The position numbers and the translations under genes are program-made. 64,000 bases of DNA from JAJRAN01 sp963827135. GTDB taxonomy: Archaea > Thermoplasmatota > Thermoplasmata > Methanomassiliicoccales > UBA472. Location: contig CAWGZX010000007.1 in the NCBI GenBank assembly GCA_963827135.1, positions 1-64,000 on the forward strand, written 5' to 3'. Under the pieces are notes generated by a model, which made no database searches, was not told where the DNA came from, and was given only the letters and a program-made list of their open reading frames with translations. Position 1 is the stretch's first letter. The number at the start of each line of letters is the position of its first letter. Of the stretch, positions 45,324 to 53,523 are shown piece after piece.

Positions 45324-46856
45324 CTACTGCCTCTTTCCCCCGAGCTCGGTGCGGACGTACCTCCACATCTTCCTCACGCTGAAAAGGTCCATCAGGAAAT
45401 CGATGTCCGCCCGGGTCAGTTCCTTGACGAAGTAGAGGATCCCCTCGAAGGTGAGGTAGGCCAATAAGGCGTAGAGCACCACCCCGAGCATCTCGTGGCC
45501 AGCCCCGAATATCTCGTGCAAAGGAAGCAGAATGGAAGTGATGGCTAGGATCAAGCCAGTGGTGATCGCGGCAAGAGCATGAAGGAACATATGCGGATTG
45601 GGCTTGGTCCCGGTCAGCTTCCAGACCGCGAACCTGGTGACGATGGTGGTGATTATCGCGGTTATGGCAGCCGCCACCGCCGCCCCGACGAAGGACATGT
45701 TGCCGGCCGGGTGGCCGAGTATCTCAGGCGGAATGAGATAAAGCATCAACCCGAGGAAGATCGCGAAATCCAGGAAGGCTATCTTGGCCGATAGCTTGGG
45801 CTTATTGAGCCCTAGGATCTGAGAGAGGTAGACCTGGTTCAGCACCACGAACAGGGTCGCTACGGACAGGTATCTCAACGGCTCGCCCGCCGAGGAGAAG
45901 GTCGGGCCGAAGAAGAAGATGCAGACCTCCATCGGGAAGAGGACGAGCACGATGATGATGGGCACGATGAGCATGGAAATATACTTCTCCACCTCCCTGG
46001 ATACTCTTCTGACCTCGACGTAGTTGCCTCTCGAGCAGGAAGAGGAGAAGGCGGGGAAGGCGTTGAGGGAGACGGCGAGGCCCACCGCGCCCAACGCGCA
46101 AAGGAGGTATTTCGCGGAAGCATAGTAGGCGACGCCGGTCGTGTCCCCGATGGCGCCGATGAGAAGCTTATCGATGTTGTTAGACACCGTCTCGATGACG
46201 GCGATCGGGGCCATGGGCAAGGCGAATGCCAGATAGGAACGGTAGAGCGTGGGCTTCTTCCAGGGGATGCGCTCGCGCCTCAGCAGGTAGAGGCCGAATA
46301 TCAGGACCAGGCTGCTCCCCACGATGTACGTCATCGCCAACTGGTAGATGCTGCCCTGCGATAGGGCGATTATCGCGATGAGCGGTATGCGCACCATCGG
46401 GTCCAGGAGGTTGACGAGATAGGCCTTGGACATCTCCATCCGGGCATTGAAGGTCAGAATGGCGATGCTCACCAGGTCGTACATCACCTGATAGAGGAGG
46501 AAGATCTCGATCAGCGACTTGGCCTCTGGACTCAGGTAGTTCCCTAGGACCTCGGTCCAAAGGAACACGCTCGCCAATACGATGGCGGCCATCGAGAAGG
46601 TGAGGACAAGCTTGAGGACGACGAAGGTGGACACACAATCGCTCAGGTCCTTGCCCTCGGACACGCGCTTGATGTGTGCGCCATTGAAACCCAGATTAGC
46701 CAGGCAGTCGAAGATGGCCACGAAGGAGAGGGCGAACGTTATGGTCCCATACACCTCCGGCGGGTAGAGCCGGGTGAGGAAGAGCATCCCCACTAGCTGA
46801 AATAACAGATTCACCGCCAAGGTGGAGAATACCAATAGGGATTTGCGCCCAATCAT
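45324..46856 (-). CDS. Polysaccharide flippase (Wzx/RfbX-like, MOP superfamily)
   Basis: 510 residues with about 14 membrane helices. It starts MIGRKSLLVFSTLAVNLLFQ and contains FLTRLYPPEVYGTITFALSF, the classic N-terminal signature of polysaccharide flippases; AYYASAKYLLCALGAVGLAV and YLSQILGLNKPKLSAKIAFL follow. It moves lipid-linked oligosaccharides to the outside of the membrane. An element ttttaattacgg (minus strand) about 30 nt before the ATG suggests a near-leaderless transcript. It diverges from the heptose kinase gene, so this locus has its own export step. Confidence 0.9.
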   Translation of the reverse strand: MIGRKSLLVFSTLAVNLLFQLVGMLFLTRLYPPEVYGTITFALSFVAIFDCLANLGFNGAHIKRVSEGKDLSDCVSTFVVLKLVLTFSMAAIVLASVFLWTEVLGNYLSPEAKSLIEIFLLYQVMYDLVSIAILTFNARMEMSKAYLVNLLDPMVRIPLIAIIALSQGSIYQLAMTYIVGSSLVLIFGLYLLRRERIPWKKPTLYRSYLAFALPMAPIAVIETVSNNIDKLLIGAIGDTTGVAYYASAKYLLCALGAVGLAVSLNAFPAFSSSCSRGNYVEVRRVSREVEKYISMLIVPIIIVLVLFPMEVCIFFFGPTFSSAGEPLRYLSVATLFVVLNQVYLSQILGLNKPKLSAKIAFLDFAIFLGLMLYLIPPEILGHPAGNMSFVGAAVAAAITAIITTIVTRFAVWKLTGTKPNPHMFLHALAAITTGLILAITSILLPLHEIFGAGHEMLGVVLYALLAYLTFEGILYFVKELTRADIDFLMDLFSVRKMWRYVRTELGGKRQ

Positions 46857-46982
46857 GGTCCAGTGTGGAAGAATACGTTCCGTAATTAAAACCTCTTACA
46901 TCCAGCAGGTTTTTCGTCTCTTGCTAGGGGTGGAGCAGTGATGACGACAGAGTAAATACGGCTGAAATGATACGGTGCTTAG

Positions 46983-48011
46983 ATGACCGAGGCCAAACCC
47001 CTGATAAGGAGCAAGGCGCCCTTGCGCATCTCCTTCGCCGGAGGCGGAACTGACGTCCCACCCTATAGCGAGGAACGCGGAGGGATCGTGCTCTCGGCCA
47101 CCATCGACATGCACGCCTACTGTACCATAGCCCCGCGCCAGGACCGCGAGATGCGCGTCCGCTCCCTGGACTTCGCCAAGGACGAGAGCTGGTCGGCGAC
47201 CGGGGCCATGCTTCGGTACGACGGCAACCTGGATCTGATCAAGGCCGTGCTCAACCATTTCGAGGTCAAGAACGGCTTCGATATGTTCCTCCACAGCGAC
47301 GCGCCCCCGGGCTCGGGTCTGGGAGGATCCTCGACGGTCATGGTCTCCCTTATCGGCGCGGTCTCCGAGTGGCTCTCGGTGCCCATGTCCCAATACGATG
47401 TGGCTAAGCTGGCCTACATCCTGGAGAGGGAGGAGCTCGGCTTCCCCGGTGGCAGACAGGACCATTATTCCGCCACATTCGGGGGCTTCAACCTGCTGGA
47501 GTTCAGGAAGGAGGACACGCTAGTGACCCCGTTGCGGATAAAGGCGGACGTGCTCAACGAGCTCCACTACCACCTTCTCCTCTGTTATACTGGCAAGACC
47601 CGCGATTCCGGCGGGATCATCGAATCCCAGCGGTCGGGGGTGAGGGAGGGGCAGAGGCAAGTCATCGAAGCCCTTGACAACGCGAAGAGGCTCGCCCTCG
47701 AGACCAAGGACGCCCTGATGCGGGGCGAGATCCGCAGGATCGGGGAGCTGCTGCACGAGTCCTGGGAGCAGAAGAAGCGCTTCACCAGCCACATCACCAA
47801 CCCTCACATCGATAAGATTTACTCCACTGCAAGGGAGAACGGCGCCATCGGCGGGAAGATATCAGGCGCGGGAGGAGGGGGCTACATGTTCTTCATCTGC
47901 GACTATGAGCGGAAGCACCTTGTGGCCGACAGCCTGGTGAAGCTTGGGGTGACGGTGCAGAACTTCTCCTTCGAGAAGAACGGTCTGCAGACCTGGAGAT
48001 ACAAGGCATGA
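46983..48011 (+). CDS. hddA: GHMP-family sugar kinase, D-glycero-D-manno-heptose 7-phosphate kinase-like
   Basis: 342 residues. It begins RSKAPLRISFAGGGTDVPPY, the GHMP motif 1 variant of HddA-type kinases, followed by the ATP loop SDAPPGSGLGGSSTVMVSL and C-terminal KISGAGGGGYMFFICDYE. HddA phosphorylates heptose 7-phosphate at C1. Its stop overlaps the ATG of the GmhA-GmhB fusion (ATGA), which carries the steps before and after this reaction, a strong argument for the heptose role over a fucose or galactose kinase. A TATA-like gtaaatac about 27 nt upstream suggests a leaderless transcript. Confidence 0.85.
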   Translation: MTEAKPLIRSKAPLRISFAGGGTDVPPYSEERGGIVLSATIDMHAYCTIAPRQDREMRVRSLDFAKDESWSATGAMLRYDGNLDLIKAVLNHFEVKNGFDMFLHSDAPPGSGLGGSSTVMVSLIGAVSEWLSVPMSQYDVAKLAYILEREELGFPGGRQDHYSATFGGFNLLEFRKEDTLVTPLRIKADVLNELHYHLLLCYTGKTRDSGGIIESQRSGVREGQRQVIEALDNAKRLALETKDALMRGEIRRIGELLHESWEQKKRFTSHITNPHIDKIYSTARENGAIGGKISGAGGGGYMFFICDYERKHLVADSLVKLGVTVQNFSFEKNGLQTWRYKA

Positions 48012-49042
48012 GCGAGCTTGTGCGCAGGGAGCTTAGGGAAAGCGCGGCGATCATCGCGTCCGTCGATGACGACCAGGTGCTGCTAGTTGCCGAAACCTTG
48101 GTGAAAGTTTTCAAAGCCAAGCGCAAGGTCGTGCTCTTCGGTAACGGGGGGAGCGCGGCCGATGCCCAGCACATCGCCGCCGAATTCTCCGGACGCTATA
48201 TGATGGAGAGGGCGCCCTTGAACGCCATCGCTCTGACGAACCTCTCCAGCATAACCGCCATCGGCAACGACTACTCCTACGAGACGGTGTTCGAGCGCCA
48301 GGTCGAAGGCCATGTCCGGGAAGGGGACGCGGTCATCGGCATCTCCACCTCCGGCAACTCGAAGAACGTCCTCCGCGCCGTGGCCAAGGCCAAGGAGCTG
48401 GGGGCGGTGACCATCGGGTTCTCTGGCTCGGCCGGAATGCTGAAGGACGCGGTGGACGTGGCGCTGGTCATCGGCTCCAGGAGCACGCCGCGGATACAGG
48501 AGGGGTACATGGCCGCTGCCCACATCATCTGCGGGCTGGTGGAGAAGGCGGTCTTCGGGCGCAGGGCGGTGTTCGTCGATCGCGACGACACCATAGCCAA
48601 GGACGTCCCCTATTGCCCTTCGCCAGATGAGCTCGTGCTCTTTGGAGGCGTTGGAGGATCGATCAAGCGCCTGAACGACGCTGGCTTCCTGGTTATCGTG
48701 GTCACGAACCAGTCAGGGGTGGGGCGCGGCTATTTCACGGAATCCAAGCTCTCAGAGATCCACGACAAGATGCGCTCGGACCTGGCCCGCGACGGCGCCA
48801 AGCTGGACGCCATCTACTTCTGCCCTCATCTCCCTGAGGAGGGATGCGAGTGCCGCAAGCCCAACATCGGCATGGTGCTCCAGGCGATGATGGACTTCGA
48901 CATCGACCTCTCCACGTCCTTCGTGGTCGGGGACAGCGAGCGGGAAATGGAGCTCGCTCGGAGGATAGGGGCCAAGGGCATCCAGGTGAGCCCAGGCTTC
49001 GATTTCAATCAAGCTGTCGACCGGATCCTTAATGAGAGGTAG
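48008..49042 (+). CDS. Fusion of sedoheptulose 7-phosphate isomerase (GmhA) and heptose bisphosphate phosphatase (GmhB)
   Basis: 344 residues, two enzymes in one chain. Residues 1-185 are the SIS-domain isomerase GmhA: VVLFGNGGSAADAQHIAAEF, SAITAIGNDYSYE-like core and GISTSGNSKNVLRA. Residues 190-344 are a HAD phosphatase: motif I VFVDRDDTIAKDVPY (the second Asp is followed by Asp, where many GmhB have Gly), motif II VVTNQSGVGRG, the zinc loop CPHLPEEGCECRKPN, and motif IV VVGDSEREMELARRIG. In bacteria gmhA and gmhB are normally separate. Together with the coupled HddA it would convert sedoheptulose 7-phosphate to heptose 1-phosphate. The SIS and phosphatase labels are firm; the exact substrate is inferred. 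Confidence 0.88.
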   Translation: MSELVRRELRESAAIIASVDDDQVLLVAETLVKVFKAKRKVVLFGNGGSAADAQHIAAEFSGRYMMERAPLNAIALTNLSSITAIGNDYSYETVFERQVEGHVREGDAVIGISTSGNSKNVLRAVAKAKELGAVTIGFSGSAGMLKDAVDVALVIGSRSTPRIQEGYMAAAHIICGLVEKAVFGRRAVFVDRDDTIAKDVPYCPSPDELVLFGGVGGSIKRLNDAGFLVIVVTNQSGVGRGYFTESKLSEIHDKMRSDLARDGAKLDAIYFCPHLPEEGCECRKPNIGMVLQAMMDFDIDLSTSFVVGDSEREMELARRIGAKGIQVSPGFDFNQAVDRILNER

Positions 49043-49044
49043 GC

Positions 49045-49932
49045 TCACGACCTGCCCAGGTCCTTGGTGGACTTGACCTGCTGCCAGACCGACTTGTCGC
49101 CCTTGTCCAATGCCACGTAGAGCGTGGCATATGCCCGGGAATAGGCCTCCAGCAACATGGCGGTCAATGCCTTCCTCATGCCCCCCTTGTTCTCCTTTAG
49201 GAACGAGATGTATGCCTGGAACAACAGCCGGGAGTCCCAGGTCGGGATGTCATAGTCGAAGAGGCGCTTCATGTACTTCTCCCCGATGTTCACGCGGGTG
49301 CGCTGCTTCACGAAGTCCTCCAGGTTCTCGGGGCCTTTGTTGTAGACGATGGCCTGGGAGGCGTAGACGGTGCTCAGCCCTTTCCTCTCAAGCTCCATGC
49401 GGATGATGTCCTCGTCGGACTGCGTGCTGGTAGGGAGCCTCTTATCCAAGCGGCGGAAGGCCATTAGCTCCCCGACCTTGGGATAGATCATCGCCACGCG
49501 GTGGTGCATGTCCCAGAGCATGTTGACTGCGAAACCTACCATCGTATCCTTACCATTCACTGGGACCGGATGGCCGCCGACCACTCCTACCTCCTCGTCC
49601 TTGAAAGGCTCGAGGAGGGCCTGGAGCGACCCTGGCTCGAGACGGTTATCGGCATTGGCCAGCACCAGGATATCACCTTTCGCAACAGACATGAACAAGT
49701 TGATGGCCGAGTTCTTCCCTTCGCGCCTTTCCTGCCTCATCAACCGAACCCGTCTGTCGCTGGATTCGAACCCTCTTACGACCTCGTCGGTGTTGTCGGT
49801 ACTGCCGCTCGAGATGGCGATGACCTCGAGGAGCTCGAAACCCTTCAGTTCCTGGCTTATGAGGGAGGCCAAGCAAGGGCCGATGTTCTTGCCCTCGTTA
49901 TAAGCGCAAACCCCCACGGACACGGCATACAT
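49045..49932 (-). CDS. GT2-family glycosyltransferase
   Basis: 295 residues. YAVSVGVCAYNEGKNIGPCL at the N-terminus, VIAISSGSTDNTDEVV, and a metal-binding ILVLANADNRLEPGSL in which the usual D-x-D is A-N-A-D-N, so the first Asp is shifted or replaced. The C-terminal half (FVKQRTRVNIGEKYMKRL) recalls the Q-x-x-R-W segment of processive GT2 enzymes with Val for Trp. It converges with the GmhA-GmhB gene with only 2 nt between stops. No strong membrane helix. A cytoplasmic glycan-building role is likely; the sugar is unknown. Confidence 0.85.
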   Translation of the reverse strand: MYAVSVGVCAYNEGKNIGPCLASLISQELKGFELLEVIAISSGSTDNTDEVVRGFESSDRRVRLMRQERREGKNSAINLFMSVAKGDILVLANADNRLEPGSLQALLEPFKDEEVGVVGGHPVPVNGKDTMVGFAVNMLWDMHHRVAMIYPKVGELMAFRRLDKRLPTSTQSDEDIIRMELERKGLSTVYASQAIVYNKGPENLEDFVKQRTRVNIGEKYMKRLFDYDIPTWDSRLLFQAYISFLKENKGGMRKALTAMLLEAYSRAYATLYVALDKGDKSVWQQVKSTKDLGRS

Positions 49933-50063
49933 GGTCTAGGTCCCAATTCGCTCAGCGTTATATAAGCTAGCATCCGGCAGGCGCCTGAATACGCGCTGCT
50001 AACGCCTTGTGGCTGGCTCGGAGGGATGTTTTTATTTCAACAATCTTATGAAATAGTAAGGGA

Positions 50064-50069
50064 TTTATA
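50064..50069 (+). promoter_or_regulatory. TATA box of the DPM1-like gene
   Basis: tttata ends 26 nt before the ATG at 50095, the spacing of a leaderless archaeal transcript. This decides the start: the longer frame from 50026 would begin upstream of the promoter. Confidence 0.55.
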
Positions 50070-50094
50070 CTCCTATTCCATTGTTTCGAAGGAT

Positions 50095-50925
50095 ATGGGA
50101 GAGGCGCAGGGAGGGGTAGACTACGGTCTTTTCACCGTCGTCATCCCCACTTTGAACGAGGTGGGCAACGTCAGGGCCATGATCGAGGAGCTATTCCATG
50201 CTTATCCTGGCGTTCGGATCACGGTGGTGGATGATGGCTCTAAGGATGGTACGGCCGAGTCGGTCCTTTCGCTGCAGAAGAACCTCCTCGGACTGAAGCT
50301 CATCCAAAGAGACCCTAAGGAGAAGGGGCTCACTGGCGCCGTGGTGGAAGGTATCAAGTCCGTTGAGACTTTGGGGTTCGTGGTCATGGACTGCGACTTC
50401 CAACACCCTCCGTCCAAGGCCCAGGACCTGATGGCCGAGGTGCAGAATGGGGCAGATATGGTGGTGGCGGTTCGCGAGAACATGGAGCCCCTGAGCTTCA
50501 CCCGGAGGTTAGGGTCTGGCGGGGCGCATCGACTCGCCTCCGCCTACCTTTGGTTCGTCAGGAGGCCCACCACCACGGACACCATGAGCGGCTTCTTCGC
50601 CATGAGGACACAGCTTGCCAAGAATATCATCGCCAAGAACGAGGACAAGTTCGAGAAGAGGGGATTCAAGGTCCTCTTTGACATGTTGAGGTTCGCGCCC
50701 CGCGAGACCGAGGTCATCGAATCATCCTTTGAGTTCGGGGACAGGGCGAGCGGGCAGTCGAAGTTGAGCTCCGATGTCGCCCTTTCGGTGCTGAGGCAAT
50801 GTGGATTGGGAGGGAAGGTCGCTAGTGGCACGCTGCATTTCTTCCTCATCAACAAGGCTGGAAGGGCGGTCGGCTTCATTCTACTAGCAGCCATCTTCGT
50901 ATTCGTCATCTCCTTTGCCGCGTAA
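50095..50925 (+). CDS. Dolichyl-phosphate sugar synthase-like GT2 (DPM1 type) with C-terminal membrane helix
   Basis: 276 residues from MGEAQGGVDYGLFTVV; the start is set by the leaderless TATA spacing. GT-A motifs: FTVVIPTLNEVGNVRAMIEE, RITVVDDGSKDGTAESV, and FVVMDCDFQHPPSKAQDLM, the D-x-D-x-Q-H-P-P motif of dolichol-phosphate mannose synthases. A C-terminal helix AVGFILLAAIFVFVISFAA anchors it. It would load a sugar on dolichyl phosphate, the donor needed by GT-C enzymes such as the one at 42121. Mannose is typical; another sugar is possible. Confidence 0.88.
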   Translation: MGEAQGGVDYGLFTVVIPTLNEVGNVRAMIEELFHAYPGVRITVVDDGSKDGTAESVLSLQKNLLGLKLIQRDPKEKGLTGAVVEGIKSVETLGFVVMDCDFQHPPSKAQDLMAEVQNGADMVVAVRENMEPLSFTRRLGSGGAHRLASAYLWFVRRPTTTDTMSGFFAMRTQLAKNIIAKNEDKFEKRGFKVLFDMLRFAPRETEVIESSFEFGDRASGQSKLSSDVALSVLRQCGLGGKVASGTLHFFLINKAGRAVGFILLAAIFVFVISFAA

Positions 50926-51039
50926 TGATGATTATCGTATCCGAATTTCGAATTCCAACATAATGAAGATTTATTAGCGCGCTTAATCGCTAAGTAGAAT
51001 CGAAATCATTTTCTACAAAGGCGTTCCAATTAGAGCTTG

Positions 51040-51426
51040 ATGTCGACCAAGCAGTTCGAGGTTTCTATATTGGACAAGCCTGGCGAGGTCGCCAGGGTTG
51101 CTGAGGTGCTGGCCAAGAACGCTGTGAACATCCGTGGGATCTCCACGGACCTGGGGAGGAGTTCGCCGGTGATCCACATCATCACCGACGATGAGGCGAG
51201 CGCGCGCCGTGTCCTGAAGGCGGGCGGATTCGCCTATGTGGAGCGCGAGATCCTGGTTATCTCCATGTCGGACAAGCCCGGGGAGCTAGCTAAGGTCACG
51301 AGGAAGCTCGCCAAGGCGGGCATAAACATCGAGAGCATGTTCATACTGGGCGGTAAAGCCTCCGAGGTGCAGGTCGCCGTCGGGGTCGATCAGAGGGAAC
51401 GGGCGCATGACCTGCTCTTAAAGTGA
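51040..51426 (+). CDS. Tandem ACT-domain protein
   Basis: 128 residues that are almost entirely two ACT domains: residues 4-65 (FEVSILDKPGEVARVAEVLA, NAVNIRGISTDLGR) and 70-128 (REILVISMSDKPGELAKVTR, AGINIESMFILGGK). Both keep the D-K-P-G-E ligand turn. Free-standing double ACT proteins usually sense amino acids and bind partner enzymes or regulators. The ATG at 51040 is preferred to an adjoining TTG. A ttatta element lies near 50971. It converges with the EamA transporter gene, 4 nt apart. The ligand is unknown. Confidence 0.85.
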   Translation: MSTKQFEVSILDKPGEVARVAEVLAKNAVNIRGISTDLGRSSPVIHIITDDEASARRVLKAGGFAYVEREILVISMSDKPGELAKVTRKLAKAGINIESMFILGGKASEVQVAVGVDQRERAHDLLLK

Positions 51427-51430
51427 GGCG

Positions 51431-52342
51431 CTAGGCCTCCTTCTTCCTTTTTCCGTTGCTCTCCTGGAACGAGACCAGGACGATGGCGGAGACGATAAGG
51501 GCGCCGCCAATGGCCGTCAGAGCGTTGGGCACCTCGCCCAGGATCAGGTAGGCGAAGATCATGGCGAACACGATCTCCAACAGCAATATGATGGAGGAGT
51601 CGGTGGCGCCCTTGCCCTTGAGCCCAGCGATATAGAGCATGAAGGCACCGCCGGTGCAGATGAGGGCTACATACATGGCTGCCAGAAGTCCATTGGTGGG
51701 GAGGGCGTAGCTCTCGGTGAACAGCAGGGCGATGGGCAGGCTGGCGATAAGAGTGGTGACCACGACCGAGCTGGTCATCATCAGCACATCTGGATACTTG
51801 TTGACAGCCTTCTTCTGGTAGACGATGTAGAAGGCCCAGACCACGCCCGCCGAAAGGACGAGGAGGTTGCCGGTCAGGCTGCCGTCCGTCAGCCCATTAA
51901 GATTCCCTCCGGTGGTGACGAAGAACACCCCGAACAGTCCGATCAGGAGACCGAATATGGTGAACTTGGTGATCTTCTCCTTGAGGATGAGCGCGGCGAG
52001 TATGGCCACGAAAACCACGTTGATATCGATCAATAATACGGCGTTGGTGGCGGTGGTGCTGGTCATGCCCGCGTTCTGCAGGAAGAGACCGATGGCGTTC
52101 AGTCCACCCACCAGCCACAGGATCTTGTCCTTGAAGATGGACAGGTCGAAGTCGGTGAAAAGGTAGGCCACTAGGACCAGCACAGGGGCGGCAATGAGCC
52201 AGCGCAGCAGGGCGAAAAGGAAGGGGTCGACCTCTCCCACTCCGATCTTGGAGGCGACGAAGCTCGTGCCCCAAAGGAAGCTGGAGAGAATGAGGAATGC
52301 CTCGAACTTATCCACCCGGAAGCGCATCGCGCCCGAAACCAT
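51431..52342 (-). CDS. EamA/DMT-family transporter
   Basis: 303 residues, about ten membrane helices in two EamA halves: FLILSSFLWGTSFVASKIGV with FALLRWLIAAPVLVLVAYLF in the first, and GVVWAFYIVYQKKAVNKYPD with LLLEIVFAMIFAYLILGEVP in the second. Family members export amino acids or carry nucleotide sugars or metabolites. A second ATG at 52327 (MRFRVDKF) is possible. It lies between an ACT sensor and the nucleotidyltransferase gene; whether it serves the glycan locus is not shown. Confidence 0.85.
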   Translation of the reverse strand: MVSGAMRFRVDKFEAFLILSSFLWGTSFVASKIGVGEVDPFLFALLRWLIAAPVLVLVAYLFTDFDLSIFKDKILWLVGGLNAIGLFLQNAGMTSTTATNAVLLIDINVVFVAILAALILKEKITKFTIFGLLIGLFGVFFVTTGGNLNGLTDGSLTGNLLVLSAGVVWAFYIVYQKKAVNKYPDVLMMTSSVVVTTLIASLPIALLFTESYALPTNGLLAAMYVALICTGGAFMLYIAGLKGKGATDSSIILLLEIVFAMIFAYLILGEVPNALTAIGGALIVSAIVLVSFQESNGKRKKEA

Positions 52343-52365
52343 TTACCAATATTTGAGCGCGCGCC

Positions 52366-53475
52366 CTAACCTTCTAGTGTTTTGCCCTCTAGCCTGGCCG
52401 GGCCTTTGACATTGACGTTGTCGCCGAGCACGCAGTCCTTGAGGGTGACGCCTTCCCCGATGAGGCAGTTGTCGCCAACGATGCTCCCCTCAAGGCAGGC
52501 TCCCTTCTGGACCAGGCAGGATGTAAGGACCAGGGAATCGACCACCTTGACCCCTCCTTCGACGATGCTGCCCTGGCCGACGCAGGAATTTTGCACGAGG
52601 GAGCCCTCTCCGAGGCGGACCTCATCACCTATGTAGACAGGACCGATGAGCTTCGCGCCGCTCGCGGAGAAGTCGCCCCCGACGACCTTCCCCCGGATCT
52701 CGACGCCGGGGACATGGCGCTCGATCCCTTTGCGCTCGGCCATGCCCTGGTTAGCCCTGAGCAGGTCCACCGGGCGTCCGACATCGTGCCACATGCCCCG
52801 GAGGCGCGATCCGAAGAGAGGCTTGCCCTCCTCCATCAGCTTGGGGAATAGGTTCTTGGAGAAGTCGAACTTCGTGTCCTCGGGGACATAATGGAAGACG
52901 TCCCGCTGGAGCACGTACACGCCAGCGTTGATCAGGTTGGAGAAGACCTCCTCGGTCTTGGGCTTCTCCTTGAAGCGCGAGATCCGCCCATCGTCCTCGA
53001 GGCCAACTATCCCGAACTGCTCGGGCCTTTCGACCTCGGTCAAGGCGATGGTGGCCTCCGCCCTGGTGGCCTTGTGGAAGCGTATCAGGTGCTCAAAATC
53101 TATGTCCATCAATACGTCTCCCATGGCCACGACGAAGGTCTCGGGCAGCTTGCTCTCCAGTAGCTTGACGGCCCCGGCGGTCCCGGCAGGCTCCTCCTCG
53201 AAAGCGAACACGATCTCCAGGCCGAACCTCTTGCCGTCGCCTATCGCCTTCACAACCTCCATCGATTTGAAGCCACATGCCAGGTAGACCTTTCGTATCC
53301 CGGCGACGCTCAAGGCCCTCAAGGTGTACTCCACGCAAGGCCTGCCCAGGATCGGCAGCAATGGCTTGGGGCGATTGTTGGTCAGGGGACGCAGGCGTGT
53401 TCCCTCGCCTCCCACTAGGACTACCGCATCGGTGACGCCGTGGTTAATTGCCCTCACCTCGACGTTAGACCGCAC
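52366..53475 (-). CDS. Nucleotide-sugar pyrophosphorylase with C-terminal left-handed beta-helix
   Basis: 369 residues from a GTG at 53475. A GTG at 53457 (RAINHGVTDAVVL) fits better with the TATA box at 53487-53497, which predicts a transcript start near 53465. The N-terminal domain has AVVLVGGEGTRLRPLTNNRP and KPLLPILGRP, then AMGDVLMDIDFEHL and GMWHDVGRPVDLL. From residue 255 hexapeptide repeats (GDEVRLGEGSLVQNSCVGQG) form a left-handed helix. This is the mannose-1-phosphate guanylyltransferase / archaeal GlmU-like group. In this locus it is the best candidate for making GDP-heptose (HddC role), though classical HddC lacks the beta-helix. Confidence 0.85.
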   Translation of the reverse strand: MRSNVEVRAINHGVTDAVVLVGGEGTRLRPLTNNRPKPLLPILGRPCVEYTLRALSVAGIRKVYLACGFKSMEVVKAIGDGKRFGLEIVFAFEEEPAGTAGAVKLLESKLPETFVVAMGDVLMDIDFEHLIRFHKATRAEATIALTEVERPEQFGIVGLEDDGRISRFKEKPKTEEVFSNLINAGVYVLQRDVFHYVPEDTKFDFSKNLFPKLMEEGKPLFGSRLRGMWHDVGRPVDLLRANQGMAERKGIERHVPGVEIRGKVVGGDFSASGAKLIGPVYIGDEVRLGEGSLVQNSCVGQGSIVEGGVKVVDSLVLTSCLVQKGACLEGSIVGDNCLIGEGVTLKDCVLGDNVNVKGPARLEGKTLEG

Positions 53476-53486
53476 GCCCCCCTCGA

Positions 53487-53497
53487 TATATAAAATT
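53487..53497 (-). promoter_or_regulatory. TATA box of the nucleotidyltransferase gene
   Basis: The minus strand reads aattttatata, an excellent archaeal TATA box, about 30-40 nt before the alternative GTG at 53457 and only about 12-22 nt before the annotated GTG at 53475. This argues for the shorter protein. Confidence 0.6.
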
Positions 53498-53523
53498 AGA
53501 GCGACCAGTATCGATGAGGAGCA

